DNA of 64,000 bases from Phycisphaerales bacterium (GTDB taxonomy: Bacteria > Planctomycetota > Phycisphaerae > Phycisphaerales > UBA1924). Of this stretch, positions 1 through 7,887 are shown in pieces. The stretch spans positions 1,922,001-1,986,000 of the forward strand of contig CP064987.1 in NCBI GenBank assembly GCA_016699835.1, in the 5' to 3' direction. Below the pieces are notes generated by a model, which was not told where the DNA came from, searched no databases, and saw only the letters and a program-made list of their open reading frames with translations. Numbering within the stretch: position 1 is the stretch's first letter; each line of letters begins with the position of its first letter. Position numbers and translations under genes: made by a program.

Positions 1-1
1 C

Positions 2-964
2 GCGGGGATTTTTCTGGATCGGCCGCTGCTTGGGAACCTGAGTTCGTTGAACATTGCGAGCGTGGGGGACGCGGGGCTGACGCTGTCGGGTGGATCGCCT
101 CGGATAGAGGACGGGGATGTGATCGAGGGTCGGATCGCGCCGCCGGCGTTTCTGGCGCAGGCGGGTTTCGGGCCTGAGCAGGCCGCGATGATGAAGGAGA
201 CGATCCGGGACGTTCAGGCGACGGCGCGTCGGGCGAGCGAGATGGTGGAGCGTGTGGGGCCGGAACTGGAGAGCGCGGCGACGGAGATCGATTCGCTGGC
301 GTGGGATGTCCGGATGCGCGCCAAGGACTGGGCGGCGTCGATCGACACGATCGTCGCGGACATGAAGACGGCGTCGGGGAAGGTGAACCCGCTGCTCGAC
401 GAGTCGCGCGCGACGGTGGTCTCGCTGCGGGCGATGGTGGACGAGAACCGCGAGAACGTGGACGGGATTCTGGCGAGCGCGCGAAAGGTTGCGGAGCGGC
501 TGGACACGGAGGTGATGGAGTCGATCCAATCGGGAGTGCGCGACGCGACGGCGGCGCTCAACGGATTTTCGAGAACATTGACGCGCGTGGACGAGTTGAT
601 GGCGAGCGAGGCGCCCGGGGTGCGGCGGAGCCTGGCGAACTTCCGGTTGATGTCGGATCAGTTGAAACTGGCGGCGATCGAGATCCGGTCGCAGCCGTGG
701 CGGCTGCTGATCCGGCCCGAGAGCAAGGAACTGTCGGCACAGTTGCTGTACGACTCGACACGGGCGTATGCGCAGGCGGCGAGCGATCTGAAGGCGGCGA
801 GCGAGTCGCTCGAGGCCTTGATGGCGTCGGCGAGCGATGTGCCTGGGGCGGGGGTGGGGCGTGAGAGCCTCGATGAGGTCTCGCGCACGCTGACCGAGGC
901 GCAAGCGAAGTACAAGGAGGCCGAGGCGGCTCTGCTGGACCGGCTCATTCGGGCGCGGGAGTGA
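2..964 (+). CDS. MCE/MlaD-type lipid-transport protein, 5'-truncated
   Basis: The frame is open from the window edge, so the N-terminus and most of the MCE domain lie upstream. What remains begins near the end of an MCE-like fold, with a section ending in IEDGDVIEGR. It is followed by a long alpha-helical, coiled-coil-like tail rich in Ala, Glu and Arg. A conserved-looking stretch, QPWRLLIRPESKE, precedes a final helical segment. MCE proteins are the substrate-binding parts of ABC lipid transporters between inner and outer membrane, with long helical tails that can form needles across the periplasm. The assignment rests on this tail architecture and is moderate. No permease or ATPase gene follows, so those would have to be upstream. 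An internal TTG at 47 is not the true start. Confidence 0.6.
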   Translation, partial: AGIFLDRPLLGNLSSLNIASVGDAGLTLSGGSPRIEDGDVIEGRIAPPAFLAQAGFGPEQAAMMKETIRDVQATARRASEMVERVGPELESAATEIDSLAWDVRMRAKDWAASIDTIVADMKTASGKVNPLLDESRATVVSLRAMVDENRENVDGILASARKVAERLDTEVMESIQSGVRDATAALNGFSRTLTRVDELMASEAPGVRRSLANFRLMSDQLKLAAIEIRSQPWRLLIRPESKELSAQLLYDSTRAYAQAASDLKAASESLEALMASASDVPGAGVGRESLDEVSRTLTEAQAKYKEAEAALLDRLIRARE

Positions 965-987
965 TGGGGCGCTGGTAGGATGGTGGG

Positions 988-1608
988 ATGGCGCAGCGCC
1001 GGCACCACTATGAGCGGGCCTTTGAGGAGTTCGTGCGGGAGCGGCGGATTCCGTATGTGGCCGTGGACGAGGCGAAGAAGGCGCTGGTGGGTGACTCGTC
1101 GGGAACGCGGCTGTCGCGGGGCGACTCGGGATTGAGGTCGCTCAAGTCGTTCGACTTTGTGATCTATGGCGGGGACACGAACCTGCTCCTGGAACTCAAG
1201 GGGCGTCGGGTTCGCGCGCCCAAGACGCGGAAGGTTCGGTTCAACGAGGATGGGGTGCTGCATGTGCCGCCGGCGAAGACGAGGCTGGACTCGTGGGTGA
1301 CGCTGGAGGACATCGAGTCGTTGCGGGAGTGGGAGCGGCTGTTCGGGGCGGGGTTCATGGCGGCGTTCGCGTTTGTGTATTGGTGTGATGAGCAGCCGCC
1401 GGATTCCTTGTTCACGGAGGTCTTCGAGCATCGTGGGCGGTGGTACGCGATGCGGGTGGCACGGGTCGAGGAGTATGCACGGGTGATGAAGACGCGGAGC
1501 ACGCGCTGGGGGACGGTGCATGTGCCCGGGCCGGTCTTTGAGACGATCAGCACGTCGTTTGGGGCGCCGGGGTGGTCGGCGGCGGGAGGTGTTCCTGCCC
1601 GCACATAG
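988..1608 (+). CDS. HYExAFE family protein, PD-(D/E)XK nuclease-like
   Basis: A 206-residue protein that opens with the signature HYERAFE (residues 7-13), which names the HYExAFE family found mainly in Planctomycetota. Residue D56 in KSFDFVIYG and the pair E69/K71 in LLLELKGRR form a D-x(n)-E-x-K pattern like the metal-binding core of PD-(D/E)XK nucleases. The fold and activity are inferred from this pattern only. The rest is rich in aromatic residues and contains no signal peptide, so the protein should be cytoplasmic. It starts 23 bases after the preceding gene. Its target is unknown, and it could instead be a non-catalytic relative of the nuclease fold. Confidence 0.8.
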   Translation: MAQRRHHYERAFEEFVRERRIPYVAVDEAKKALVGDSSGTRLSRGDSGLRSLKSFDFVIYGGDTNLLLELKGRRVRAPKTRKVRFNEDGVLHVPPAKTRLDSWVTLEDIESLREWERLFGAGFMAAFAFVYWCDEQPPDSLFTEVFEHRGRWYAMRVARVEEYARVMKTRSTRWGTVHVPGPVFETISTSFGAPGWSAAGGVPART

Positions 1609-1703
1609 CCCTGACGGGGTGGGGCTGGTGTGGTGTGGGGGTGCTCGTGGCGGCGGCATAACCTTGGTGAGACGGGGCAACTGCCCCTGGGGCGGGGGCG
1701 AAT

Positions 1704-1973
1704 ATGGACGCGATGGGAGCCGTCATGAATCGAGCCGCGATGTTGTCTCTGGTGCGTGTGGTGGTGATCGCGTTGGCGCTGGGCTCGGCCATTGGGCCGG
1801 TGTCCACGGCGCGGGCGCAGTCGTCGCAGAAGATCGAGGAGATCCGTCCGCCGGCTCCGGGGAAAGAGGATGACACGCACAGTTACGTGCTGAACATGCT
1901 CATCGCGATCGCGCTGATGGGGATCGTGGTGGGGGCGGCCGTGATCCCGAGCAAGCGCGGGCACCAGGACTAA
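1704..1973 (+). CDS. small secreted/membrane-anchored hypothetical protein
   Basis: An 89-residue protein of unknown function. Residues 11-38 look like a signal peptide (hydrophobic VRVVVIALALGSAI, then an ARA site). A short charged spacer follows, then a single membrane helix at about residues 62-82 and a basic tail, KRGHQD. A second in-frame ATG at 1725 is an equally possible start. It is followed by two further small envelope proteins on the same strand, so it may belong with them. Confidence 0.55.
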   Translation: MDAMGAVMNRAAMLSLVRVVVIALALGSAIGPVSTARAQSSQKIEEIRPPAPGKEDDTHSYVLNMLIAIALMGIVVGAAVIPSKRGHQD

Positions 1974-2112
1974 CGAGCCACGCGTGGATGGGTTGTGGCG
2001 TGCGTCGCCGGTACCGGTGTCGTGAGACGTGCGTGGAGCGGGCGTTGGTGTCGGCGCTGTGATGACGCACGCACCCATTGACCGGCAACGCTGGGAGTGG
2101 TGGAAGGAAACC

Positions 2113-2448
2113 ATGGGCGACTCGAAGGTTGAATCGCGGGATGGACACAGGGCGGGCGGGGCGCGCCGTGGTCGTGTGGCGATGCTCGTTGGCGTGAACG
2201 CGATTCTGGTCGGCGGGCTGGCGATGAAGTGGTCGCCCATGGCGTGGGCGCAGGACCGGTCGCGGCCTCGCGGGGAGTACACGATGGTCAGCGGGCGGCT
2301 CCCCAGTGGCGGGCCCGAGGCGATCTATGTCGTGGACGCGGCGAACGAGGAGATCGTGGCGCTGCGCTGGGACAACGGGCGGCAGGCGCTGGTGGGGATC
2401 GGGTATTCGCAGATCGGCAGCGAGGCCGAGCAGGATCCGGGGCGATGA
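2113..2448 (+). CDS. small membrane-anchored hypothetical protein (first of a pair)
   Basis: A 111-residue protein of unknown function. The ATG at 2113 is preceded by GGAAGG at a suitable distance, and the frame upstream looks unlike protein. A basic N-terminus is followed by one hydrophobic segment (MLVGVNAILVGGLAM) and a short extracytoplasmic part with YVVDAANEEIVALRW. The stop codon overlaps the next start (ATGA), so the two genes are translationally coupled. The next protein has the same plan and a matching core, which suggests an old tandem duplication. Confidence 0.55.
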   Translation: MGDSKVESRDGHRAGGARRGRVAMLVGVNAILVGGLAMKWSPMAWAQDRSRPRGEYTMVSGRLPSGGPEAIYVVDAANEEIVALRWDNGRQALVGIGYSQIGSEAEQDPGR

Positions 2449-2795
2449 GCGAGACGCGCACGAGCACGGGTGGAACGGCGATGCGCCTCGTGGAGCGCGG
2501 GCTGTGGCTCCTGGCGGGAGTGCTCGCGGGGGCGATGCTGTTTGGGGGCGATCGCGGGGCGACGATCACTATTCCCGGGGTGTCGGCGGCGAACGCGGCG
2601 GTGGTCTCGAAGGCCGGGGCGTTGACGGTGCTGACGGCCGAGGGGACCAACGACGAGATGCTGATGGTGCTGGACTCCCGGCGTGAGGAGTTGCTGGTCT
2701 ATCGCACGAGCGCGCAGAACGGGATGCAGTTGTTCCAGCGGATCCCGCTGGCGGACCTCTTTCGCGATGCGCGGCTTCGGGCGCGCGGGCAGTAG
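2445..2795 (+). CDS. small membrane-anchored hypothetical protein (second of a pair)
   Basis: A 116-residue protein of unknown function, whose ATG overlaps the previous stop by four bases. The N-terminal hydrophobic segment is GLWLLAGVLAGAMLFGG. The following domain contains MLMVLDSRREELLVYR, which lines up with YVVDAANEEIVALRW of the neighbour: a short strand, an acidic turn and a second strand. Both could be the start of a beta-propeller-like blade on a membrane anchor. hisS follows 21 bases downstream. Confidence 0.55.
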   Translation: MSETRTSTGGTAMRLVERGLWLLAGVLAGAMLFGGDRGATITIPGVSAANAAVVSKAGALTVLTAEGTNDEMLMVLDSRREELLVYRTSAQNGMQLFQRIPLADLFRDARLRARGQ

Positions 2796-2816
2796 CGACG
2801 TATCCTTGCGTCGCGC

Positions 2817-4202
2817 ATGAGCAGCGAGAAACACCAGGGCGGAAGGGCGGCAGTGCCGGCGTCTCCCAGCGGGACGCGGGACTTCTATCCGGCGGAGATG
2901 CGCCGGCGGCAGTACCTCGAGCGCGCGTGGCGCGACGCGGCAATCCGGCATGGGTTCGAGGAGATCGACGGGCCGACGTTCGAGCACCTGGACCTGTACA
3001 CGATCAAGAGCGGCGAGGGGATCGTCAGCGAGTTGTTCAGTTTCCAGAGGGCGGGGGGCGAGAAGACGTATGCCTTGAGGCCGGAGTTCACGCCGACGCT
3101 GGCGCGGCTGTATGCGCAGCGGGCGGGGTCATTGCCGAAGCCGACGAAGTGGTTCTGGCAGCAGTCGTGCTTCCGGGCGGAGCGCCCCCAGCGCGGGCGA
3201 CTGCGCGAGTTTTTGCAGTGGAACGTGGATGTGGTGGGCGTTGGGGGGGGAGAGGCGACGGTGGAGTCTTTGGCGCGGGCGGATGCCGACGTGATCGCGT
3301 GCCTGGTGGATCTGCTCGCGACGCTGGGTTTGCGTGAGAGTGATGTGCGTGTGCGGCTGAGCCATCGGGGCGTGGCAGGGGAGATCCTGCGATCGATCGG
3401 GGTGGGAGAGGGCGGCGTGGACCGCGCGCTGCAGGCGCTGGACAAGGTCGCGAAACTCCCGGCCGTGGAGGCCGAGAAGATGTGTGGTGAGGCGGGGTTT
3501 GTGCTTGATGCGTATCGCGAACGGGCGAGAGCAATTGAGCAGGCGTACGCGTCGGGTGGGGAACTGACGATCGTTGGGGGGAGTGAGATTGGCGGGGGGG
3601 GCGGCGGTGCCGCGCTCGCGGCGTTGCGAGGCGAGTTGGAGGCGAGCGGGATCTCGGCGTGGTGCGTGCTGGATCTCTCGATTGCGCGGGGGCTGGCGTA
3701 TTACACGGGGACGGTGTTTGAGGCGATCGCGGATGGCGAGCGCGCGGTGGCGGGGGGCGGGCGGTATGACAATCTGATCGGGCTGTTTGGTGGGCCCTCG
3801 ACGCCGGCGATCGGGTTCGGGATGGGAGATGTGGTGCTTGGGCTGGTGCTCGAGTCGCGTGGGCTGTGGCCCGATGATGCGGCGATGATGGATGCGCTCT
3901 CGGCACGGCCGGCGTCGCGGAGGCCCGAGGCGTTTGTGATCTCCAACGGGACGGCGGAGGCCGACGGCGCGGTGCGCGGGCTGGTGGCGCGGCTTCGCGC
4001 GGCGGGCCTGCACGCGCGGACGACGTCGAAGGCGACGAAGAACGTCGGGAAATTGCTGCAGGAGGCGTCGGCCTTGCACGCGAGGGCCGCGGTGATCGTG
4101 GAATCGATGACGACGGCGAGCGTGAAGGACCTCAAGACGGGGGAGCAGAGCGAGAAGCCGATGGGATTTGGGGAGGTTGTGGAGGGGCTGCGGCGGGGGT
4201 GA
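2817..4202 (+). CDS. hisS: histidine--tRNA ligase
   Basis: Charges tRNA-His with histidine in the cytoplasm. It is a class II synthetase of 461 residues, a usual length. Visible motifs are GTRDFYP near the start, the motif 2 region ALRPEFTPTLARLYAQ followed by WQQSCFRAERPQRGRLREF, the histidine-specific RGLAYYTGTVFEA, and motif 3 AIGFGMG. The C-terminal section from about residue 370 is the anticodon-binding domain, with FVISNG and VGKLLQEAS. The ATG at 2817 gives an N-terminus about 25 residues longer than the minimal family start. It ends convergently with lepB, 39 bases away, with no clear terminator between them. Confidence 0.96.
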   Translation: MSSEKHQGGRAAVPASPSGTRDFYPAEMRRRQYLERAWRDAAIRHGFEEIDGPTFEHLDLYTIKSGEGIVSELFSFQRAGGEKTYALRPEFTPTLARLYAQRAGSLPKPTKWFWQQSCFRAERPQRGRLREFLQWNVDVVGVGGGEATVESLARADADVIACLVDLLATLGLRESDVRVRLSHRGVAGEILRSIGVGEGGVDRALQALDKVAKLPAVEAEKMCGEAGFVLDAYRERARAIEQAYASGGELTIVGGSEIGGGGGGAALAALRGELEASGISAWCVLDLSIARGLAYYTGTVFEAIADGERAVAGGGRYDNLIGLFGGPSTPAIGFGMGDVVLGLVLESRGLWPDDAAMMDALSARPASRRPEAFVISNGTAEADGAVRGLVARLRAAGLHARTTSKATKNVGKLLQEASALHARAAVIVESMTTASVKDLKTGEQSEKPMGFGEVVEGLRRG

Positions 4203-4241
4203 GCGATCCGAGTTGTGCAGCGGCGACCCGGTGTCGACGGT

Positions 4242-5837
4242 CTACCAGATAAACCGCATGCGGCCGAAGTCGGGGATGGGGATGCTGCCCTTCCATTTGG
4301 GGGCGGGGAAGTAGACGACGAAGGCCTTGCCGATGAGGAGTTTTCGGTTGACGACGCCTCGGGTGGGGTCGATCTCGTCGGCCCAGGGGTTGTTGGGGGG
4401 CCAGGTTCTGGCGTCCTGGGAGTAGGGGCTGTTGTCGCCACAGACGAAGAACTGGTCGGGGCTAAGGCGCATGGTGGTGATGGGGTGGGTGGCGCGGGCG
4501 GGGGTGTCGCGGGCGAGGAGTTGGGGCTGGTAGTAGACATCGCGGGCGAGGGCGACGCGGTAGAGGGTGAAGGGCCCGGCGCCCTTGAACTCCCAGCGGA
4601 CGGTGGAGGCGAAGTAGGAATCGGGGTCGGTGAGGAGGCCGGGGTCGCGAGCGATGATGGCGGACCAGTCGGGGCCGAGGTTGGTGGCGGCGCGGACGCG
4701 CTCGTCGGGTGACCAGGCGTACTCGGCTCTGGCGATCTCCTCGCCATCGACAAAGAGGGTCAGGGTCTGATCGATGTTCCAGAACTCGATGTTGGCGACC
4801 TGGCCCGGGCTGAGCGCGCCGGAGAGGTTGGCTTTGGCGAGGTCGGTCCATGGCGCGTCCTGGTCGCCGCTGTCGAGCGAGCGCACCCGGAGGACGACGC
4901 TGGTGGGGGTGAGGTCGGCGCGGAACTCGTGGCGGCGGGCAGTGATGACGGCGGAGAGGGCGGCGTCGGGGCTGGTAGGGCGGAAGCCCAGGGACATGGC
5001 GAGATCGCCGACGGGGAATCGGTCGTGGGGGGCGTTGGTGGTCTGGTCGTAGGCGTAGTAGTCGCGAAGGGGTCGGCGGGCGGCATCCCACGAGAGCGTC
5101 GTCGGCGTGGAGGCGGAGTAGGTATAGATGCCGGTTGAGGTGTCCCACCCCCCCGCGCCAGAAGTCGTCGCCGGGAGCCAGGGGGATCGGAAGGTGGAGC
5201 CGGATTTGGGGGTGTACTGCGAGTCGAAGACGGGCTGGAGCATGGAGCGCTGGATGCGTTCGGGCTTGTGGACGCAGCGCCAGCCGGGGAGGTTCCAGGC
5301 ATCATGGGAGGGGGCATCGTGAGTAGGGTCGGCTGAGTCGGCCTCGCTTGGGGTGCGGGCGAAGACGTCGCCGTCGATGAGGGCGATCCAGTCGCCGGGG
5401 AGGCCGAGGAGGCGCTTGATGTAGTTTTCCTGGGGGTTGGTGGGGTTCTTGAAGACGATGGCGTCGAAGCGGTGGGGGGCGCCGAGTTTCAAGACGAAGA
5501 TGCGGTCGCCCGAGCGGAGGCGCTGGTTGAAGGTGGGTGGGAGGTCCTGGGCGGTGAGGGGGTTCTTGAGTTTGAGGGGGTTGCCCGCGGTGCCCTGGGT
5601 TGATTCGCCCATGGCGGTGTTGCGTCGCATGTCGCGCGGAGCGACGACCCACTCGTTGCCGGCGTTCTCGTCGCGGACCTGGAGGTGCTGGCCCAGGAGG
5701 GTTGGGCCCATGGATCCCGTGGGGATCTGGAAAGGCTCGATGACGAAGCCGCGGAAGACGAAGGCGAGGGCGAAGGCGATGATCATGGAGATCACCGTCT
5801 CCTTGATGTGGGAGCGGGCGGCGTGGGAGGCGGTCAT
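4242..5837 (-). CDS. lepB: signal peptidase I with large inserted domain
   Basis: Cleaves signal peptides of exported proteins at the outer face of the inner membrane. Residues 14-33 form the membrane anchor, followed by IPTGSMGPTL with the catalytic Ser42. The general-base lysine is in NYIKRLLGLPGD, and box E is CGDNSPYSQDAR near the C-terminus. At 531 residues it is about twice the usual length: between the Lys box and box E lies an insert of some 250 residues, rich in beta strands, with IEFWNIDQTLTLFVDGEEIA, which resembles a concanavalin/LamG-like sandwich. The ATG at 5837 was chosen because homology starts there; the open frame upstream crosses a tandem repeat and is not protein-like. 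Confidence 0.93.
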   Translation of the reverse strand: MTASHAARSHIKETVISMIIAFALAFVFRGFVIEPFQIPTGSMGPTLLGQHLQVRDENAGNEWVVAPRDMRRNTAMGESTQGTAGNPLKLKNPLTAQDLPPTFNQRLRSGDRIFVLKLGAPHRFDAIVFKNPTNPQENYIKRLLGLPGDWIALIDGDVFARTPSEADSADPTHDAPSHDAWNLPGWRCVHKPERIQRSMLQPVFDSQYTPKSGSTFRSPWLPATTSGAGGWDTSTGIYTYSASTPTTLSWDAARRPLRDYYAYDQTTNAPHDRFPVGDLAMSLGFRPTSPDAALSAVITARRHEFRADLTPTSVVLRVRSLDSGDQDAPWTDLAKANLSGALSPGQVANIEFWNIDQTLTLFVDGEEIARAEYAWSPDERVRAATNLGPDWSAIIARDPGLLTDPDSYFASTVRWEFKGAGPFTLYRVALARDVYYQPQLLARDTPARATHPITTMRLSPDQFFVCGDNSPYSQDARTWPPNNPWADEIDPTRGVVNRKLLIGKAFVVYFPAPKWKGSIPIPDFGRMRFIW

Positions 5838-5999
5838 TGGGGTGAGGGTAGGGTGGGGTTGGGGAGGTGAGGGTGGGGAGGTGAAGAGGTGAAGAGGTGA
5901 AGTGGTGAGGGGGTGAGGGGGGGCAGTCGCGACTCGCCATTGGCGCGTCTCGCGGGGCTGTCTGAATCGTTCGGCGTCGGTGTTTTCTCTCCCGGCAGG

Positions 6000-6160
6000 C
6001 CAGCGGAGAGACGTTTCTGGCCAGCGGAGAGACGTTTCATGGCAGCGGAGAGACGTTTCATGGCAGCGGAGAGACGTTTCATGGCAGCGGAGAGACGTTT
6101 CATGGCAGCCCAGAGGCGTTTCATGGCAGCCGAGAGGCGTGTCATGGCAGCCGAGAGGCT
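6000..6160. repeat. 21-bp tandem repeat between lepB and ricT
   Basis: About seven and a half direct copies of a 21-base unit with core CAGCGGAGAGACGTTTCATG. The first two copies vary (CTGG for ATGG, one 22-base copy) and the last ones drift to CAGCCGAGAGGCG. The unit is a multiple of three, so frames stay open on both strands, but codon patterns do not suggest a gene. The copies fill part of a 400-base gap (5838-6237) between the start of lepB and the end of ricT. The rest of the gap holds a purine-rich stretch of GAGGTGAA repeats at about 5875-5905 and no other feature. Confidence 0.9.
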
Positions 6161-6237
6161 CGGCAGGCATGCCGAAGGGTGTGGGAGGCGTCAAAGTTGC
6201 GCGTGGGAGGGGGCGAAGGGATCGTTGACCCTGGGTG

Positions 6238-7764
6238 TTATGCGCCACCGCCGCCGCCACCGCCACCCGGACCTCCGCCGCCGCCACCACCACCACCGCC
6301 CCGGCGTCGGCGACGTCGGCGCTTGCGGGGGGGGTGGCCAGAGCCGGAACCCGGCTCACGCTCACCTTGATCTCGTGGCCCGGCGTCTTTGTTGGAGGAC
6401 GGGCCGGTGTCGCGTGGGGGTCGAGCGCGATCGGGGCCGCCGACGTCTTGTTCGTCGAGGGCGGCCATGATGTCGTCGATGTTGTCGTCGATGTTGTCGT
6501 CGATGTTGTCGTCGGCGGTGTCGCGCTTTGGTGGCGATGCGGGTCGGGGGTGAGGGGGGGGGTGAAGGGGGGGGCGATCGGCGCGGGGGGAGTCCGGTTG
6601 ATTGCGTGCCGGGCCCGGCTCATGTGGAGTCGGCGGCGAGGCGCGATCGGGCCGCGTGCCCCGATCGGATGGCGATGTTGGCGAGCCGGACCCCTGGCGT
6701 GATCCTCCGCCCGAACGCGATCCATCTCCGCCGCGGGGGGGGCGGGGGGGGTGGGGGGGGCGAGAGTGGGGGGTGGGGAACTCGCGGACGGGTCTGGTGG
6801 TTGAGACGGGCGGGGTGAGGTCCTCGACGGGAATGGCGACCTGGCGGATCTTGCCATCGGTGCCGATCTCGTCGAGTTCGACGAGGACGAGTTGGGTGAG
6901 GATCTGGGAGTCGAGGACCAGGCCATCGCCCTCGGGGGTGCCGACGCGGGACTTTCGGCGGGGGAGTCTCTTGGCGAGTTCGGCGTAGGACTCGTCCTCG
7001 TATCGGAGGCAGCACATGAGCCGTCCGCAGCGGCCGCTGATCTTCATGGGATCGAGGGTGGCCTTCTGGACCTTGGCGGACTTCATGCTGACGGGCTTCA
7101 AGACCTTCAGGAAGTTTTTGCAGCAGCAGTACTGCCCGCACTTCTCGTAGTCGGCGGTGAGTCGGGCCTCGTCGCGGCTGCCGACGTGGCGGAGATCGAT
7201 GCGCTCGTGCAACTCGTCGGAGAGGAGTTTCAGGAGGTGCGAGAGGTCGAGGCGTTCCTCGCTCGTGTAATAGACGATCAGCCGCTCGTTGCCCAGGAGG
7301 GCCTCGACATCCACGATCTTGAGGGGCATCTTCAGCGACTCGGCGAGGCGGCGGGCCTTGAGGCGCAACTCGTGACGCGACTGCTCGATCTTGGCCTGCG
7401 TGTCCATGTCCTCGAGCGTCGCCACGCGGAGGACGCGGCCGTCGGTGGAGAAGGGGTAGTCGCGGCCGCCGGAGTGATCGATGTACTGGAGCATCTGCTT
7501 TCGGGAGACGCTCTTGCCGCAGCCGGAGTTGGGGCAGGTGGTGGTGAGCATCTCCCCGATCTCGGTCCCGCGATGCGTCCTGATGACGATCTTGCTGCCG
7601 CAGCCGGGCTTGGCGTCGCCGTCGTAGGGGAACTCGCCGACCTGGAACATCGCGCCGTATCGCACCACCATCGTCTTGGGCGGCGTGAGATCGGCGTAGG
7701 TCTTCTGGTCGGCCTCGTCGGCGAGAAGATCGGCCTCGAACTGGGGAAGGGGAAGAATGGGCAT
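6238..7764 (-). CDS. PSP1 domain protein (RicT/YaaT-like) with basic Gly/Pro-rich tail
   Basis: A cytoplasmic PSP1-family protein, the family of Bacillus RicT, which acts in an Fe-S-bearing complex tied to RNA processing. The conserved core covers residues 20-320, with cysteine clusters GCGSK, CPNSGCGKS, CGQYCCCKNFL and GRCGRLMCCLRYE, which fit Fe-S or zinc binding. After residue 340 comes a low-complexity tail rich in Pro, Arg, Ser and Asp. It includes the repeat DNIDDNIDDNIDD and ends in RKRRRRRRR plus a poly-Gly run. The ATG at 7764 (MPILPLP) is preferred; a GTG at 7800 would add 12 residues. It is transcribed away from nuoG, so the 123 bases between them should hold both promoters. Confidence 0.85.
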   Translation of the reverse strand: MPILPLPQFEADLLADEADQKTYADLTPPKTMVVRYGAMFQVGEFPYDGDAKPGCGSKIVIRTHRGTEIGEMLTTTCPNSGCGKSVSRKQMLQYIDHSGGRDYPFSTDGRVLRVATLEDMDTQAKIEQSRHELRLKARRLAESLKMPLKIVDVEALLGNERLIVYYTSEERLDLSHLLKLLSDELHERIDLRHVGSRDEARLTADYEKCGQYCCCKNFLKVLKPVSMKSAKVQKATLDPMKISGRCGRLMCCLRYEDESYAELAKRLPRRKSRVGTPEGDGLVLDSQILTQLVLVELDEIGTDGKIRQVAIPVEDLTPPVSTTRPVREFPTPHSRPPHPPRPPRGGDGSRSGGGSRQGSGSPTSPSDRGTRPDRASPPTPHEPGPARNQPDSPRADRPPLHPPPHPRPASPPKRDTADDNIDDNIDDNIDDIMAALDEQDVGGPDRARPPRDTGPSSNKDAGPRDQGEREPGSGSGHPPRKRRRRRRRGGGGGGGGGGPGGGGGGGGA

Positions 7765-7887
7765 GGTGGGAGCAGGGAAGACGATGGTTCGCGTCGCCAC
7801 ATCGGTGGCCGCGTGCGGTTTGAAGGCTAGGGCGTTTGTTTGCCGAGGGTTGGGGACGCAAGTGATGGGCGACTAGGATTGCGACCT

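Noticed and set aside
1164..2282. Long minus-strand open frame across the HYExAFE and small-protein genes
   Set aside because: Low-complexity Arg/Pro/His-rich translation, opposite to better-supported genes; an effect of high GC.
6000..6160. CRISPR array
   Set aside because: Units are contiguous 21-base copies without spacers, and no cas genes are present.
5840..6926. Upstream extension of lepB to about 894 residues
   Set aside because: It crosses the 21-bp repeat and the 3' end of ricT and encodes Pro/Thr-rich nonsense. The signal peptidase family start is at 5837.
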